Below are positions 52,190 to 61,524 of a stretch of DNA of 64,000 bases, piece after piece. How positions within the stretch are numbered: position 1 is the first letter of the stretch; each line of letters starts with the position of its first letter. This DNA comes from Bacillota bacterium. GTDB lineage: Bacteria; Bacillota; Clostridia; Acetivibrionales; DSM-1351. The position numbers and the translations under genes are program-made. The notes below the pieces were generated by a model that saw only the letters and a program-made list of their open reading frames with translations, searched no databases and had not been told where the DNA came from. The stretch covers positions 1-64,000 of the forward strand of contig JAEWMS010000066.1 of NCBI GenBank assembly GCA_023393115.1, read 5' to 3'.

Positions 52190-53233
52190 ATGAAAGAAGA
52201 AAATGCTAAAGAACTTCCGGCTTTACATGCCAGAGAACTGTCAACAAATAAAACAAATATTGAACCAAAAATCAATACTGATGTATATTGGAAAAAAACA
52301 TCCGCTATCTGGCCAATCCTCCAGATAGCATCCTATACTGCAGCATTACTGGTAAGTTTGTTATTACCGATAAAACAAATTGTAGATGTTATACCTTACC
52401 GTATCTTTTTAGTATTGGTTATTATGTTTTTAACTGTAAGGAGTATATATTCACTGTTTAATACCAGACTTCGTGTTGTAAATTGCCATAAGTCCCAGTT
52501 TTATTTTGCTGTTGGCTTGATTCTCACCCTGTGGGATATTCTGACAACCAAAACAAACTACCTGCCGTTGCCTTTCTTTCCGAGTCTCGCACAGATTCTT
52601 CAGGTAATGGTAGAGGATTCCTATACCTTGCTTATCAGCACATTACACTCAATGAGATTACTTGTTTTAGGCTTTACAACCGGTACTACACTGGGCCTGG
52701 TATCAGGGGTTTTGATAGGCTGGTACAGGCAATGGAACTACTGGTTGTTCCCTGTAATAAAAGTAATGGGTGTTATACCTGCAACGGCTTGGATTCCAAT
52801 AGCTATGTTTATTTTTCCTTCAAGCTTCTACGCTCAGATATTCCTTATAGTCCTCTGCGTTTGGTTTCCTGTTGCGTATATGGCCTGCGGAGGAATTGCA
52901 AACATTCAAAAGTCCTATTTTGAAGCGGCCAGAACATTAGGTGCTGATGAGAAATTCCTGATATTTAAAGTGGCAATACCCGGAGCAATGCCTTCCATTT
53001 TCACTGGAATTTACACAGGCACGGGTGTATCCTTTGCAACGCTGGTGGTATCCGAAATAATTGGAGCAAAAGCCGGGTTGGGCTGGTACATCAACTGGGC
53101 AAAAAGCTGGTCAAATTATGCAAAGGTCTATGCGTCCATAATAGTAATGGCTATAGTTTTTTCAATTGTTATGGCTTTAATTTTCAGAATAAGGGACAGA
53201 ATTCTAGTCTGGCAGAAGGGGTTGTTGAAATGA
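52190..53233 (+). CDS. ssuC: Sulfonate-type ABC transporter permease
   Basis: A 347-residue permease, longer than usual SsuC (about 260-280), with two to three extra hydrophobic segments in residues 35-130 before the core. The core has the EAA loop EAARTLGADEKFLIFKVAIP. GAGAGG precedes the ATG. Its stop overlaps ssuB by 4 bases. Confidence 0.9.
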   Translation: MKEENAKELPALHARELSTNKTNIEPKINTDVYWKKTSAIWPILQIASYTAALLVSLLLPIKQIVDVIPYRIFLVLVIMFLTVRSIYSLFNTRLRVVNCHKSQFYFAVGLILTLWDILTTKTNYLPLPFFPSLAQILQVMVEDSYTLLISTLHSMRLLVLGFTTGTTLGLVSGVLIGWYRQWNYWLFPVIKVMGVIPATAWIPIAMFIFPSSFYAQIFLIVLCVWFPVAYMACGGIANIQKSYFEAARTLGADEKFLIFKVAIPGAMPSIFTGIYTGTGVSFATLVVSEIIGAKAGLGWYINWAKSWSNYAKVYASIIVMAIVFSIVMALIFRIRDRILVWQKGLLK

Positions 53234-54030
53234 ACACAGAGAGCTTACCAAAATCAGGCTATATATCAATAAATAATATAAACAGAGTATATACCGATGC
53301 CAACGGCTACGAAACAGAAGCACTACAAAATATCAATATCGATATCAAACCCGGTGAATTTGTATCGCTAATAGGCCCATCAGGATGTGGGAAGACTACA
53401 CTTCTCAGATTGATCGCCGGTTTGGATCAGGCCCAGAAAGGGCAGATAACTTTGGATGGAGAGCCAGTATCAGGTACTCACTATGAACGGGGTTATGTGT
53501 TTCAGCAAGCTAATCTTTTTCCCTGGGAAACCGTTGAAAACAATATATCAGCAGGATTGAAGGCACGGAAAATATACAAGGAAAAGAAGCATGAGGTTTC
53601 ACACTTCATAGAACTGGCAGGTCTGACCGGTTTTGAAAAATCTTATCCCCATCAGTTGTCCGGTGGTATGGCTCAGAGAGCCTCCTTGGCTCGTGCCCTT
53701 ATTAATGACCCAAAGGTACTATTGTTGGATGAACCTTTAGGGGCATTGGATTCCTTTACCCGTTTTGATTTGCAGGAGAAAATTCATGAACTGTGGTTCA
53801 CGAGAGGTACTACTACAATCCTGGTGACCCATGATGTGGATGAAGCTGTTTATCTCAGTGACAGGATTGTAATTATGACTCCGAGACCGGGAAAGATTGA
53901 GAATATTTTGGATGTAAAACTGAAAAGACCCAGAGCCAGAAACAGCGAGGAATTTATGGCTTTGCGTACGGAAATACTTGAAAGACTTCATTTGGTAAGC
54001 AGCAAAGCACCTCTGGATTATTATTTGTAG
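53230..54030 (+). CDS. ssuB: Sulfonate-type ABC transporter ATPase
   Basis: A 266-residue ABC ATPase with Walker A GPSGCGKTT (49-57), signature LSGGMAQRASLARALI and Walker B VLLLDEPLGALDSFTR, then TTTILVTHDVDEAVYLSDRI; the LGALDSFTR wording is characteristic of SsuB/TauB/NrtD. ATGA overlap with ssuC. Confidence 0.94.
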   Translation: MNTESLPKSGYISINNINRVYTDANGYETEALQNINIDIKPGEFVSLIGPSGCGKTTLLRLIAGLDQAQKGQITLDGEPVSGTHYERGYVFQQANLFPWETVENNISAGLKARKIYKEKKHEVSHFIELAGLTGFEKSYPHQLSGGMAQRASLARALINDPKVLLLDEPLGALDSFTRFDLQEKIHELWFTRGTTTILVTHDVDEAVYLSDRIVIMTPRPGKIENILDVKLKRPRARNSEEFMALRTEILERLHLVSSKAPLDYYL

Positions 54031-54094
54031 TCAGCGTTGACTTATAAATGAAGTTGATATAGTTGTAATACATTTGATTTCAGGGGGGCAACAA

Positions 54095-55141
54095 ATGGAG
54101 CATTTATCACATATCTTTACACTATTTACAAAGCTAATTAACCTGGAATACCTGCCTGATTTAGGAAGCAAGGTCAGCCTTGGGCTAATATTCGTGTTTG
54201 GTTTGCTTACCTCAATTCATTGTATTGCAATGTGCGGAGGCCTGGTAATAACTAATAGCGTCAACAAAAAAGGATTTGCGCCAAATATTATTTATAATTG
54301 CGGAAGAATTGCCTCATATTCCATTATAGGCGGAATCGCAGGGGGAATAGGTAAGGTTGTCAGCCCAAATGGTATGTGGAAAGGAATAATTCCTCTGATA
54401 GGTGGGATTTTTATGATTCTGTTGGCAGTCAAACTGTTGAATGTGTTTCCGGCATTACGGAAATTCAATATCAGACTCCCGTCATTTATAGCTAAGAGAA
54501 TCTTTGCAGGTAAATTCAGAAGTCATTTGGTTATAGGCTTACTTAGCGGCTTTATGCCATGCGGACCTCTGCAAATGATACAGTTGTATGCGCTGGGAAC
54601 AGCAAGTATTTTAATGGGTGCAGTTGCTTCATTTGTTTTTGCACTGGGAACAGTACCTTTGCTGTTAACCTTCGGGTTTATTAATTCAGCATTATATAAG
54701 AAGCATGCAAGAATCATCTCAGCTATAAGTGCTGCAATTGTACTGGTTTTAGGTTTTGCCATGTTAGGCAGAGGACTGGCACTCTATGGAGTAGACGTAG
54801 GCCTCCCTTCTTTTAATAAGTCCGGGTATACACAGAATAACGGTAAAACGGCACAGACAGTTGCGCTTACTGATACAGTACAGGAAATCGAATCAGAAAT
54901 AAAAGCTGATGAATATCCTGTAATCATTGTTAAGAAAGGCGTGAAAGTTAAGTGGAATTTAAAGGCCACTGAAGAAACCCTAAATTATTGTAACAATGAA
55001 ATAACTATTCCTGATTTAAAAATTCAAAAAAAACTAAGCCCGGGCGATAACATTATTGAATTTACTCCAGTTGAAACAGGTGATATTGTCTACACCTGCT
55101 GGATGGGAATGATAAAAAGCCGGATAAAGGTAATTGGTTGA
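54095..55141 (+). CDS. DsbD_2/TauE-like membrane protein with C-terminal cupredoxin-like domain
   Basis: A 348-residue membrane protein. Residues 20-240 have about six hydrophobic segments with the paired cysteine motifs SIHCIAMCGG and GFMPCGPLQMI, the pattern of the sulfite exporter TauE/SafE-like (DsbD_2, UreH-like) family. Residues about 255-348 form an extracytoplasmic cupredoxin-like domain with possible copper ligands Cys and Met (NYCNNEITIPD; YTCWMGM). This combination suggests copper handling or thiol transfer across the membrane; the role is unproven. The start at 54095 follows AGGGGGG; the frame opens at 54074 upstream of that site. Confidence 0.82.
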   Translation: MEHLSHIFTLFTKLINLEYLPDLGSKVSLGLIFVFGLLTSIHCIAMCGGLVITNSVNKKGFAPNIIYNCGRIASYSIIGGIAGGIGKVVSPNGMWKGIIPLIGGIFMILLAVKLLNVFPALRKFNIRLPSFIAKRIFAGKFRSHLVIGLLSGFMPCGPLQMIQLYALGTASILMGAVASFVFALGTVPLLLTFGFINSALYKKHARIISAISAAIVLVLGFAMLGRGLALYGVDVGLPSFNKSGYTQNNGKTAQTVALTDTVQEIESEIKADEYPVIIVKKGVKVKWNLKATEETLNYCNNEITIPDLKIQKKLSPGDNIIEFTPVETGDIVYTCWMGMIKSRIKVIG

Positions 55142-55193
55142 TCCGGGAATTAAACTATATACCGCAAGTGATAGCGGTGGAATGGAGCGAAAA

Positions 55194-55838
55194 ATGATAA
55201 GAAACAAGTTTTCAATTTTTTTGGTGCTGATACTGATATTTTCATTTACAAACATTGTATATACAGGAAACATCAGTGCAGCATCCAACCATAGTACAAC
55301 AAAAAAGAAGGATGTAAGTAGTACATATAAAGGGATATTAAAAACAAAAAATAAAAAGTACGGAATTGAGATTAAAAACAGTGATGGAACTAAAAAGTAT
55401 TATGCTTTTGATACAAAGGGACAACAGCTTGCCAAAGGGCTTGTATCTTCCTCAAAAATTAAAGAAGGAACTGCTATCAGTGTCAAGGGTACAATAAAGA
55501 ACAATGTCCTTCAGGTTAAGTCTATCTCCGATGATACTGTTAAAGAGCAAACCTTTAACGGCTGGCTTGGTGATACCGATTGCAGTCCAAATCGGGAGGA
55601 CCCTACAAAAATGGGTGCTGATTGTCTGAACTGCCCCCATTGCGAAGCCAGCGGGTATGGGATATCTATAAAACAAAAGGATGGGAGCTATATATACTAT
55701 AAATTTGATGCTAATGGGCATAAGCTAGCCAAAGATAACATTTTACCTAAAATAACAACTGAAAAAGTGCCTGAGATAACAGTGAAAGGAATTCTTGAAG
55801 GGGATATTATCAAAGTTAGCTCAATAACATTAAAGTAA
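55194..55838 (+). CDS. Secreted cysteine-rich protein of unknown function
   Basis: A 214-residue protein with an N-terminal signal peptide or anchor (residues 6-32, FSIFLVLILIFSFTNIVYTG). Two similar beta-type stretches (YGIEIKNSDGTKKYYAFD; YGISIKQKDGSYIYYKFD) surround a central cysteine cluster: GDTDCSPNREDP, MGADCLNCPHCEASGYG. The repeats suggest a duplicated domain and the five cysteines a metal site or disulfides. The start at 55194 has GGAGCG upstream; the frame is open from 55134, overlapping the gene before, without a ribosome site. It is cotranscribed with the cupredoxin fusion and may work with it. Confidence 0.75.
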   Translation: MIRNKFSIFLVLILIFSFTNIVYTGNISAASNHSTTKKKDVSSTYKGILKTKNKKYGIEIKNSDGTKKYYAFDTKGQQLAKGLVSSSKIKEGTAISVKGTIKNNVLQVKSISDDTVKEQTFNGWLGDTDCSPNREDPTKMGADCLNCPHCEASGYGISIKQKDGSYIYYKFDANGHKLAKDNILPKITTEKVPEITVKGILEGDIIKVSSITLK

Positions 55839-55891
55839 TTCAATATAAATTTTAAACCATAGTAAATTAATACATGATATAGGCATAGGAC

Positions 55892-55941
55892 AAACACCTT
55901 ATATGATTAGATCTATAACTGGTCTGATATATAAGGTGTTT
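55892..55941 (+). terminator. Intrinsic terminator after the sulfonate transporter cluster
   Basis: AAACACCTTATAT (55892-55904) pairs with ATATAAGGTGTTT (55929-55941) with a 24-base loop, followed by ATTTATT. A perfect 13-bp stem. Confidence 0.85.
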
Positions 55942-55988
55942 ATTTATTAAAAAATTGGTTATGTTTAACAAAATAATTCAGGAAACTA

Positions 55989-56017
55989 TTGACATACTTT
56001 TAACCACATGGTAATAT
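55989..56017 (+). promoter_or_regulatory. Promoter of the sulfate transporter operon
   Basis: TTGACA (55989-55994), a 17-base spacer and TAATAT (56012-56017). A leader of about 165 AT-rich bases follows before the start codon. I see no terminator, riboswitch or T-box in the leader, nor the TGA-hairpin motif found in leaders A-D. Confidence 0.75.
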
Positions 56018-56184
56018 TTCAATAACTTACAAAACATATAAGAATGGTATGTGAAATTTATTCATACATATAAATGGTTATTTACTAAATTAGCAGCTCG
56101 GATATTATTTTTTTAAGTAATAACATATTATTATGATATGAATACTAATATTATATATTAACTAAAATAAAGGAGAGAACAGTT

Positions 56185-57270
56185 ATGGCAAAAAGAAAAT
56201 TTACAAGGTTTGCATTAGTGATCTTAAGTCTGGTATTATCTATATCGGTTTTGGCTGGTTGCGGTGACAGCGGCTCAAATGCCACCTCGGCATCTGGCAA
56301 TACAGTATCAGGCAGAGAGGTTGACAGCAGTAAACCTGTTACACTCTTAAACGTATCCTATGATCCGACCCGTGAGCTTTACCAGGCATATAATGAAGCC
56401 TTCACAAAATACTGGAAGGACAAAACAGGACAGGATGTTACAGTTCAGCAGTCTCATGGAGGGTCAGGAAGTCAAGCTAGAACTGTTATTGATGGAAATG
56501 AAGCTGATGTAGTTACACTGGCACTTGCATATGATATTGACTCAATCAATAAAAACAAAGAAATAATTAACAAGGAATGGCAAAAGCGTTTACCAAACAA
56601 CTCAACACCTTACACTTCAACTATAGTATTCCTGGTCAGAAAAGGTAATCCAAAAAACATAAAGGACTGGGATGATCTGATCAAGCCTGGAATCCAGGTA
56701 ATTACACCAAATCCTAAAACTTCAGGTGGAGCACGTTGGAATTATCTTGCGGCCTGGGGATATTCACTGAAAAAGACCAATAATGATCAGGAGAAGGCCA
56801 AGGAATTTGTAAAAGCTCTTTTTGCAAATGTTCCTGTGTTGGATTCAGGAGCACGCGGCTCAACAACCACCTTTGTTGAACGTGGCCTTGGTGATGTGTT
56901 GATTGCATGGGAAAACGAAGCCTTCCTTTCAATAAATGAGCTTGGTAAGGATAAATTTGAAATAGTTGTACCATCAATAAGCATACTGGCTGAACCACCT
57001 GTCTCTGTAGTTGATTCGATTGTTGATAAAAAAGGAACCCGAAAGGTCGCCGAGGCTTATCTGGAGTATCTCTACAGTGATGAGGGGCAGGAAATAGCAG
57101 CTAAAAATTACTACAGGCCAAGAAATGAAACTGTAGCAAAGAAGTTTGAAAGTCAGTTCCCAAAGATAAATCTCTTTACCATTGACGAAGAATTTGGTGG
57201 CTGGGCAAAAGCACAGAAGGAACACTTCGATGATGGGGGAGTATTTGATCAGATTTACGTAAAAAAATAA
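56185..57270 (+). CDS. Sulfate-binding lipoprotein
   Basis: A 361-residue binding lipoprotein (lipobox Cys26, VLAGC) of the Sbp/CysP family: LLNVSYDPTRELYQAYNEAF, QSHGGSGSQARTVIDGNEAD, VVTLALAYDID, and NPKTSGGARWNYLAAWGY, all typical sulfate-binding contacts. It also binds thiosulfate in some species. GGAGAG precedes the ATG. First gene of sbp-cysT-cysW-cysA. Confidence 0.95.
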   Translation: MAKRKFTRFALVILSLVLSISVLAGCGDSGSNATSASGNTVSGREVDSSKPVTLLNVSYDPTRELYQAYNEAFTKYWKDKTGQDVTVQQSHGGSGSQARTVIDGNEADVVTLALAYDIDSINKNKEIINKEWQKRLPNNSTPYTSTIVFLVRKGNPKNIKDWDDLIKPGIQVITPNPKTSGGARWNYLAAWGYSLKKTNNDQEKAKEFVKALFANVPVLDSGARGSTTTFVERGLGDVLIAWENEAFLSINELGKDKFEIVVPSISILAEPPVSVVDSIVDKKGTRKVAEAYLEYLYSDEGQEIAAKNYYRPRNETVAKKFESQFPKINLFTIDEEFGGWAKAQKEHFDDGGVFDQIYVKK

Positions 57271-57280
57271 TACATAAAGA

Positions 57281-57312
57281 ACCGTACCGGAACCTGAGGG
57301 TTCCGATACGGT
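57281..57312 (+). other. Hairpin between the sulfate-binding gene and cysT
   Basis: ACCGTA-CC-GGAACC pairs with GGTTCC-GA-TACGGT around a TGAG loop; no T-tract. Typical of a 3' stabiliser that lets the binding protein be made in excess over the permeases. Confidence 0.75.
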
Positions 57313-57333
57313 AATCAAATCCGAGGTGAATTC

Positions 57334-58182
57334 ATGAATCTGACAATTAAGCCGTTAAAATTAAGGCAACAAAGCGTAATACCAGGATTCGGGCTGACCA
57401 TGGGATTAACTATATTTTACATAACACTACTAATTTTAATCCCGGTCTCCATGGTATTTATCAATAGTTCCAGTATAGGACTGGCAAGCTTTTTAGAAAT
57501 TGCCTCAAGTGAGAGGGTGGTGGCATCCTTAAAGGTATCCTTCAGCACATCGTTTTTAGCCGCAACAATAAATGCTGTTTTTGGTCTTCTAATGGCATGG
57601 GTACTTGAGAGATACACTTTCCCCGGCAAAAAAATCATTGATGGTTTGATTGATCTTCCCTTTGCTTTACCTACAGCAGTTGCAGGTATATCACTAACTA
57701 CATTGTATGCCCCCAACGGGTGGATAGGGAAATTCTTTGAACCACTTGGTATAAAAATATCCTATACACCAATGGGAATTACTATTGCATTGGTATTCAT
57801 AAGCTTTCCATTTGTAATAAGAACAGTTCAGCCGGTTTTGCAAAGCATCGATACAGAGGTAGAGGAAGCTGCAGCCTGTCTTGGTGCAAGCAGATTTCAA
57901 ACCTTTTATAAAGTTATTATTCCTGAGCTGCTTCCGGCGCTTATAACAGGTTTTGCACTTTCCTTTGCACGAGCTCTCGGGGAGTATGGTTCTGTAGTCT
58001 TTATATCAGGAAATATGCCCATGAGAACTGAGATAACACCACTTTTAATCAGAACAAAGCTTGAACAGTATGATTATGCCGGAGGAACAGCTGTTGCAGC
58101 AATCATGCTCATAATATCATTTTTAATGCTTCTGATAATAAATCTTTTTCAATGGTGGGCAAGTAACAGGCACAAAGGGTGA
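57334..58182 (+). CDS. cysT: Sulfate ABC transporter permease CysT (CysU)
   Basis: A 282-residue permease with about six membrane segments and the EAA loop EEAAACLGASRFQTFYKVIIP, plus the family phrase FARALGEYGSVVFISGNMP. GAGGTG precedes the ATG. First half of the sulfate pore. Confidence 0.96.
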   Translation: MNLTIKPLKLRQQSVIPGFGLTMGLTIFYITLLILIPVSMVFINSSSIGLASFLEIASSERVVASLKVSFSTSFLAATINAVFGLLMAWVLERYTFPGKKIIDGLIDLPFALPTAVAGISLTTLYAPNGWIGKFFEPLGIKISYTPMGITIALVFISFPFVIRTVQPVLQSIDTEVEEAAACLGASRFQTFYKVIIPELLPALITGFALSFARALGEYGSVVFISGNMPMRTEITPLLIRTKLEQYDYAGGTAVAAIMLIISFLMLLIINLFQWWASNRHKG

Positions 58183-58218
58183 CAAAGGTAAAAAAATTTA
58201 TTTTATATGGAGGGTATT

Positions 58219-59112
58219 ATGTCAGGTAGCATTCCTATAAATTATGACAAGGCAATAGATGTGGGTACAAATCGCCCTGGGCAAGAGAATAAGGCTTTAA
58301 AGAATTCGAAAATTGTTAGGATATTACTGACAGCAATAGCACTATTATTCTTTACAGTTATGCTGCTGGTACCTCTCATTTCAGTTTTCGTTAAAGCCTT
58401 TGAACAGGGGACTAAAGTTTATTTAGCCGTTATAAGTGATCCCATAGCTTTATCAGCTATAAAGCTTACCTTGCTTACAATTGCAATTGTAGTGCCCATA
58501 AATACAGTATTTGGAGTAATAGCTGCATGGGCTGTTGCAAAGTTCAAATTCAAGGGCAAAAACCTGCTGATAACTGTAATAGATCTACCCTTTGCCATTT
58601 CACCGGTAGTAGCCGGCTTGATATTTGTTTTACTTTTCAGTACCAGCCATGGTGTTCTGGCAAATATTCTGAACGAACTGGGCTTAAAAATAATATTTGC
58701 ACCGCCGGGCATCATCATTGCAACATTATTTGTTACACTGCCCTTCGTTGCCAGAGAACTGATACCACTTATGGAATCCCAGGGTACGGCTGAGGAAGAA
58801 GCTGCACTAACATTAGGAGCCAGCGGACTAAAGACTTTTTGGCTCATAACTCTGCCAAACATAAAGTGGGCGCTTCTATATGGTGTAATGCTGACGGCTG
58901 CCAGGTCAGCCGGTGAATTCGGAGCCGTATCCGTTGTTTCGGGACATATCAGAGGCTTAACCAATACTGTACCATTGCATGTTGAAATTTTGTATAACGA
59001 GTATAAGTTTTCTGCTGCCTTTGCAGTAGCCTCACTTTTAACAGTTATAGCCATAATTAACTTAATTATTAAGAATATTTCAGACTGGAAAATCAAACAG
59101 CAGTTTAAATAA
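58219..59112 (+). CDS. cysW: Sulfate ABC transporter permease CysW
   Basis: A 297-residue permease. EAA loop EEEAALTLGASGLKTFWLIT and ARSAGEFGAVSVVSGHIRG mark CysW; the N-terminal about 30 residues before the first membrane segment are longer than usual. The start at 58219 follows GGAGGG (58209-58214); ATG 58207 overlaps it. Second half of the sulfate pore. Confidence 0.95.
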   Translation: MSGSIPINYDKAIDVGTNRPGQENKALKNSKIVRILLTAIALLFFTVMLLVPLISVFVKAFEQGTKVYLAVISDPIALSAIKLTLLTIAIVVPINTVFGVIAAWAVAKFKFKGKNLLITVIDLPFAISPVVAGLIFVLLFSTSHGVLANILNELGLKIIFAPPGIIIATLFVTLPFVARELIPLMESQGTAEEEAALTLGASGLKTFWLITLPNIKWALLYGVMLTAARSAGEFGAVSVVSGHIRGLTNTVPLHVEILYNEYKFSAAFAVASLLTVIAIINLIIKNISDWKIKQQFK

Positions 59113-59128
59113 TTTGAAGGAGGCTAAT

Positions 59129-60202
59129 ATGAGTATCGAAATTTCCAATATTACAAAGTCTTTTGATTCCTTTAAAGCACTCAGCAATATTGATCTGAAA
59201 ATCAATACCGGCGAACTTGTAGCATTGCTGGGACCATCGGGCTCGGGGAAAACAACTCTGCTCAGAATCATTGCCGGGCTGGAAACCTCTGACCAGGGCA
59301 GTATCATTTTTGACGGTGAGGATAACACCGGTAAGAGTACCCAGGACAGAAAAGTCGGATTTGTTTTTCAACATTATGCGTTATTCAAACACATGACGGT
59401 TTTTGAAAACATTGCCTTCGGCTTAAAGGTAAGACCCTCTAAGCACAGACCAAGTAAGGAAGCCATTGAAAAGAAAGTTCATGAGCTTCTGGCACTTGTA
59501 AAAATGGAGGAACTGGCCAAGCGCTACCCTGCTCAGTTGTCAGGAGGCCAGAGACAGAGGATTGCACTTGCAAGGGCCTTAGCTGTGGAACCAAAGGTAT
59601 TGCTGCTGGATGAACCCTTCGGAGCTCTTGATGCCAAAGTTAGAAAAGATCTCAGAAGATGGCTCAGGAAGCTCCATGATGAATATCCAATTACAAGTGT
59701 TTTTGTTACCCATGATCAGGAGGAAGCCCTTGATGTGGCTGACAGAATCGTAATTTTGAATCAAGGCAAAATAGAACAAATCGGGACTCCTGAGGAAGTT
59801 TATGATAACCCTGCGAATCCTTTTGTTTATAACTTCCTGGGTAACGTTAACCTGTTCCACGGGAGAGTGCACAATGGAAAAATTGAGCTGGGTTCAATAA
59901 AACTTGATGCACCCGGACATACCGAAACAGGAGATAGAAATGTCATTAGTTACACAAGACCCCACGATATTGAAATAAGTCTTGAAGCCGGAGAAAACGG
60001 GTTTATTGCTGCAAACATAATATTTATCAGGGCTGTAGGTCCCATAGTAAATCTTGAAATGAAGAGGCTGGATACCGGGGAATACATAGAGGCAGAAATC
60101 AGTAAGGAGAACTATAAAAAGCTTATGCTGAAGGAAAAGCAGACAGTTTATGTTAAACCTAAGGACTTCAAGGTATTTATTCCAGATGACTATATTATCT
60201 AA
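59129..60202 (+). CDS. cysA: Sulfate ABC transporter ATPase CysA
   Basis: A 357-residue ATPase: Walker A GPSGSGKTT (35-43), signature LSGGQRQRIALARALA, Walker B VLLLDEPFGALDAKVR, and a C-terminal regulatory domain (about 240-357: NLFHGRVHNGKIELG; YTRPHDIEIS), as in CysA. The start at 59129 follows AAGGAGG (59117-59123). Last gene of the sulfate transporter. Confidence 0.96.
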   Translation: MSIEISNITKSFDSFKALSNIDLKINTGELVALLGPSGSGKTTLLRIIAGLETSDQGSIIFDGEDNTGKSTQDRKVGFVFQHYALFKHMTVFENIAFGLKVRPSKHRPSKEAIEKKVHELLALVKMEELAKRYPAQLSGGQRQRIALARALAVEPKVLLLDEPFGALDAKVRKDLRRWLRKLHDEYPITSVFVTHDQEEALDVADRIVILNQGKIEQIGTPEEVYDNPANPFVYNFLGNVNLFHGRVHNGKIELGSIKLDAPGHTETGDRNVISYTRPHDIEISLEAGENGFIAANIIFIRAVGPIVNLEMKRLDTGEYIEAEISKENYKKLMLKEKQTVYVKPKDFKVFIPDDYII

Positions 60203-60288
60203 GGTATTGTTATGGATACTTTTGCCTAAAATGGCAATAAGTTGTTTTATTACGTAACATATTTTGTAAGGTAGGTGCATGGACAATT

Positions 60289-61488
60289 ATGAGCAGAAGT
60301 AGTATTTTCAGCGGAATGCCTTTGGAATCTAAAAAACTCTTGAGCTTAATTCTGCATGATCAGCCTTTAACAAAAAGTGCACTGTCAGAGTTGTCGGGTT
60401 TAAAGCTGACAAGTCTCAGCAGAATGATGCAGCCTCTTGAAGAATTAAAACTAATTACCGGATCGGAGATAGGCGAATCCACCGGAGGAAGAAAACCGGT
60501 TTTATATGATATAGATTCCAGAAAATATTATATCATCGGCATAGACATATCAAGAACCTATACACAAATTGTATTAACAAACCTGAAGCTGCAGCCTGTA
60601 AAAAAGTACAGATTTGAAATGAACATTGAATCCACTCCAAAGTTAACACTAAGTATTATATTGAGTTGGATCAGAGAGGTTCAGGAAAGAATCACAAAGC
60701 AAAACGGAAGTATTATAGGAATGGGTGTTGGCACCGTTGGCCCCTTGGACAGAAACAGCGGTGTTGTTTTAAATCCGGAGAATTTTGAAGCCCCTGGCTG
60801 GGAAAACATTCACCTGAAATCAATTTTTGAAAAAAGACTGGAAATTCCGGTAGTAATTGATAATGGTGCTAACGCTGCAGTTTTGGCTGAGACCTGTTAT
60901 GGGATAGGTAAGGGGATTAAAAATGTTATTTATATTAATTGTGGGATTGGTATCAGAACCGGATTAATTTCCTCGGGGGTTTTTGTAAGAAATATAAACG
61001 ACTCTGAAGATGCCTTTGCCCATATGATAATTGATGTTAACGGAGAAAAATGTTCCTGCGGTAACAGGGGGTGTATAGAAACTTACTCCTCCATATATTC
61101 AATAACCGAAAAATATAAAGAATTGAAAAAGCTCACTGCAGATCAGCTTCCGGATATACATTCCTATATTGATATCTGTAAGGCAGCTGAAAACAGTGAC
61201 AGCTCTGCCAGAAAAGTTATTCTGGAGGGGGCCGGCATATTGGGGGTTGGACTTGCAAATTTGATAAAACTGCTTAATCCGGGAATAGTCATCTTGAGTG
61301 GACCTCTTATTAAGCACTCCAGACTTTTTTATGAAAAATCTACAGAAACTGCATTGGAGATAATTCGGACTCAAGGTGAAGGAAAGCTTTTTTTCAGTAA
61401 TGGGGGCTATTTCAACGAAAATGCAATTTCAATAGGAGCAGCTGCTCTGGTAATGGAATACTTTCTGGAGAACAGCAAATTAGTATAA
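60289..61488 (+). CDS. ROK family transcriptional repressor in the sulfate locus
   Basis: A 399-residue ROK regulator. Residues 10-75 form a winged helix-turn-helix (LTKSALSELSGLKLTSLSRM). Residues 85-399 are a ROK sugar-binding domain with GVGTVGPLDRNSG, IDNGANAAVLAE (Asp replaced: N-G-A-N) and the zinc motif CSCGNRGCIE. A sugar-type repressor between cysA and cysH is unexpected: either it controls this operon in response to a metabolite or it is an unrelated insertion. Spacing is 86 bases after cysA and 36 before cysH, the same direction. Confidence 0.85.
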   Translation: MSRSSIFSGMPLESKKLLSLILHDQPLTKSALSELSGLKLTSLSRMMQPLEELKLITGSEIGESTGGRKPVLYDIDSRKYYIIGIDISRTYTQIVLTNLKLQPVKKYRFEMNIESTPKLTLSIILSWIREVQERITKQNGSIIGMGVGTVGPLDRNSGVVLNPENFEAPGWENIHLKSIFEKRLEIPVVIDNGANAAVLAETCYGIGKGIKNVIYINCGIGIRTGLISSGVFVRNINDSEDAFAHMIIDVNGEKCSCGNRGCIETYSSIYSITEKYKELKKLTADQLPDIHSYIDICKAAENSDSSARKVILEGAGILGVGLANLIKLLNPGIVILSGPLIKHSRLFYEKSTETALEIIRTQGEGKLFFSNGGYFNENAISIGAAALVMEYFLENSKLV

Positions 61489-61524
61489 ATTAATATTTAT
61501 TTAAAGATCGAAAGGACAATAAGT

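Noticed and set aside
58419..59096. A 225-residue open frame on the minus strand inside cysW
   Set aside because: It is the antisense shadow of a strongly conserved permease gene and has no ribosome site or recognisable domain.
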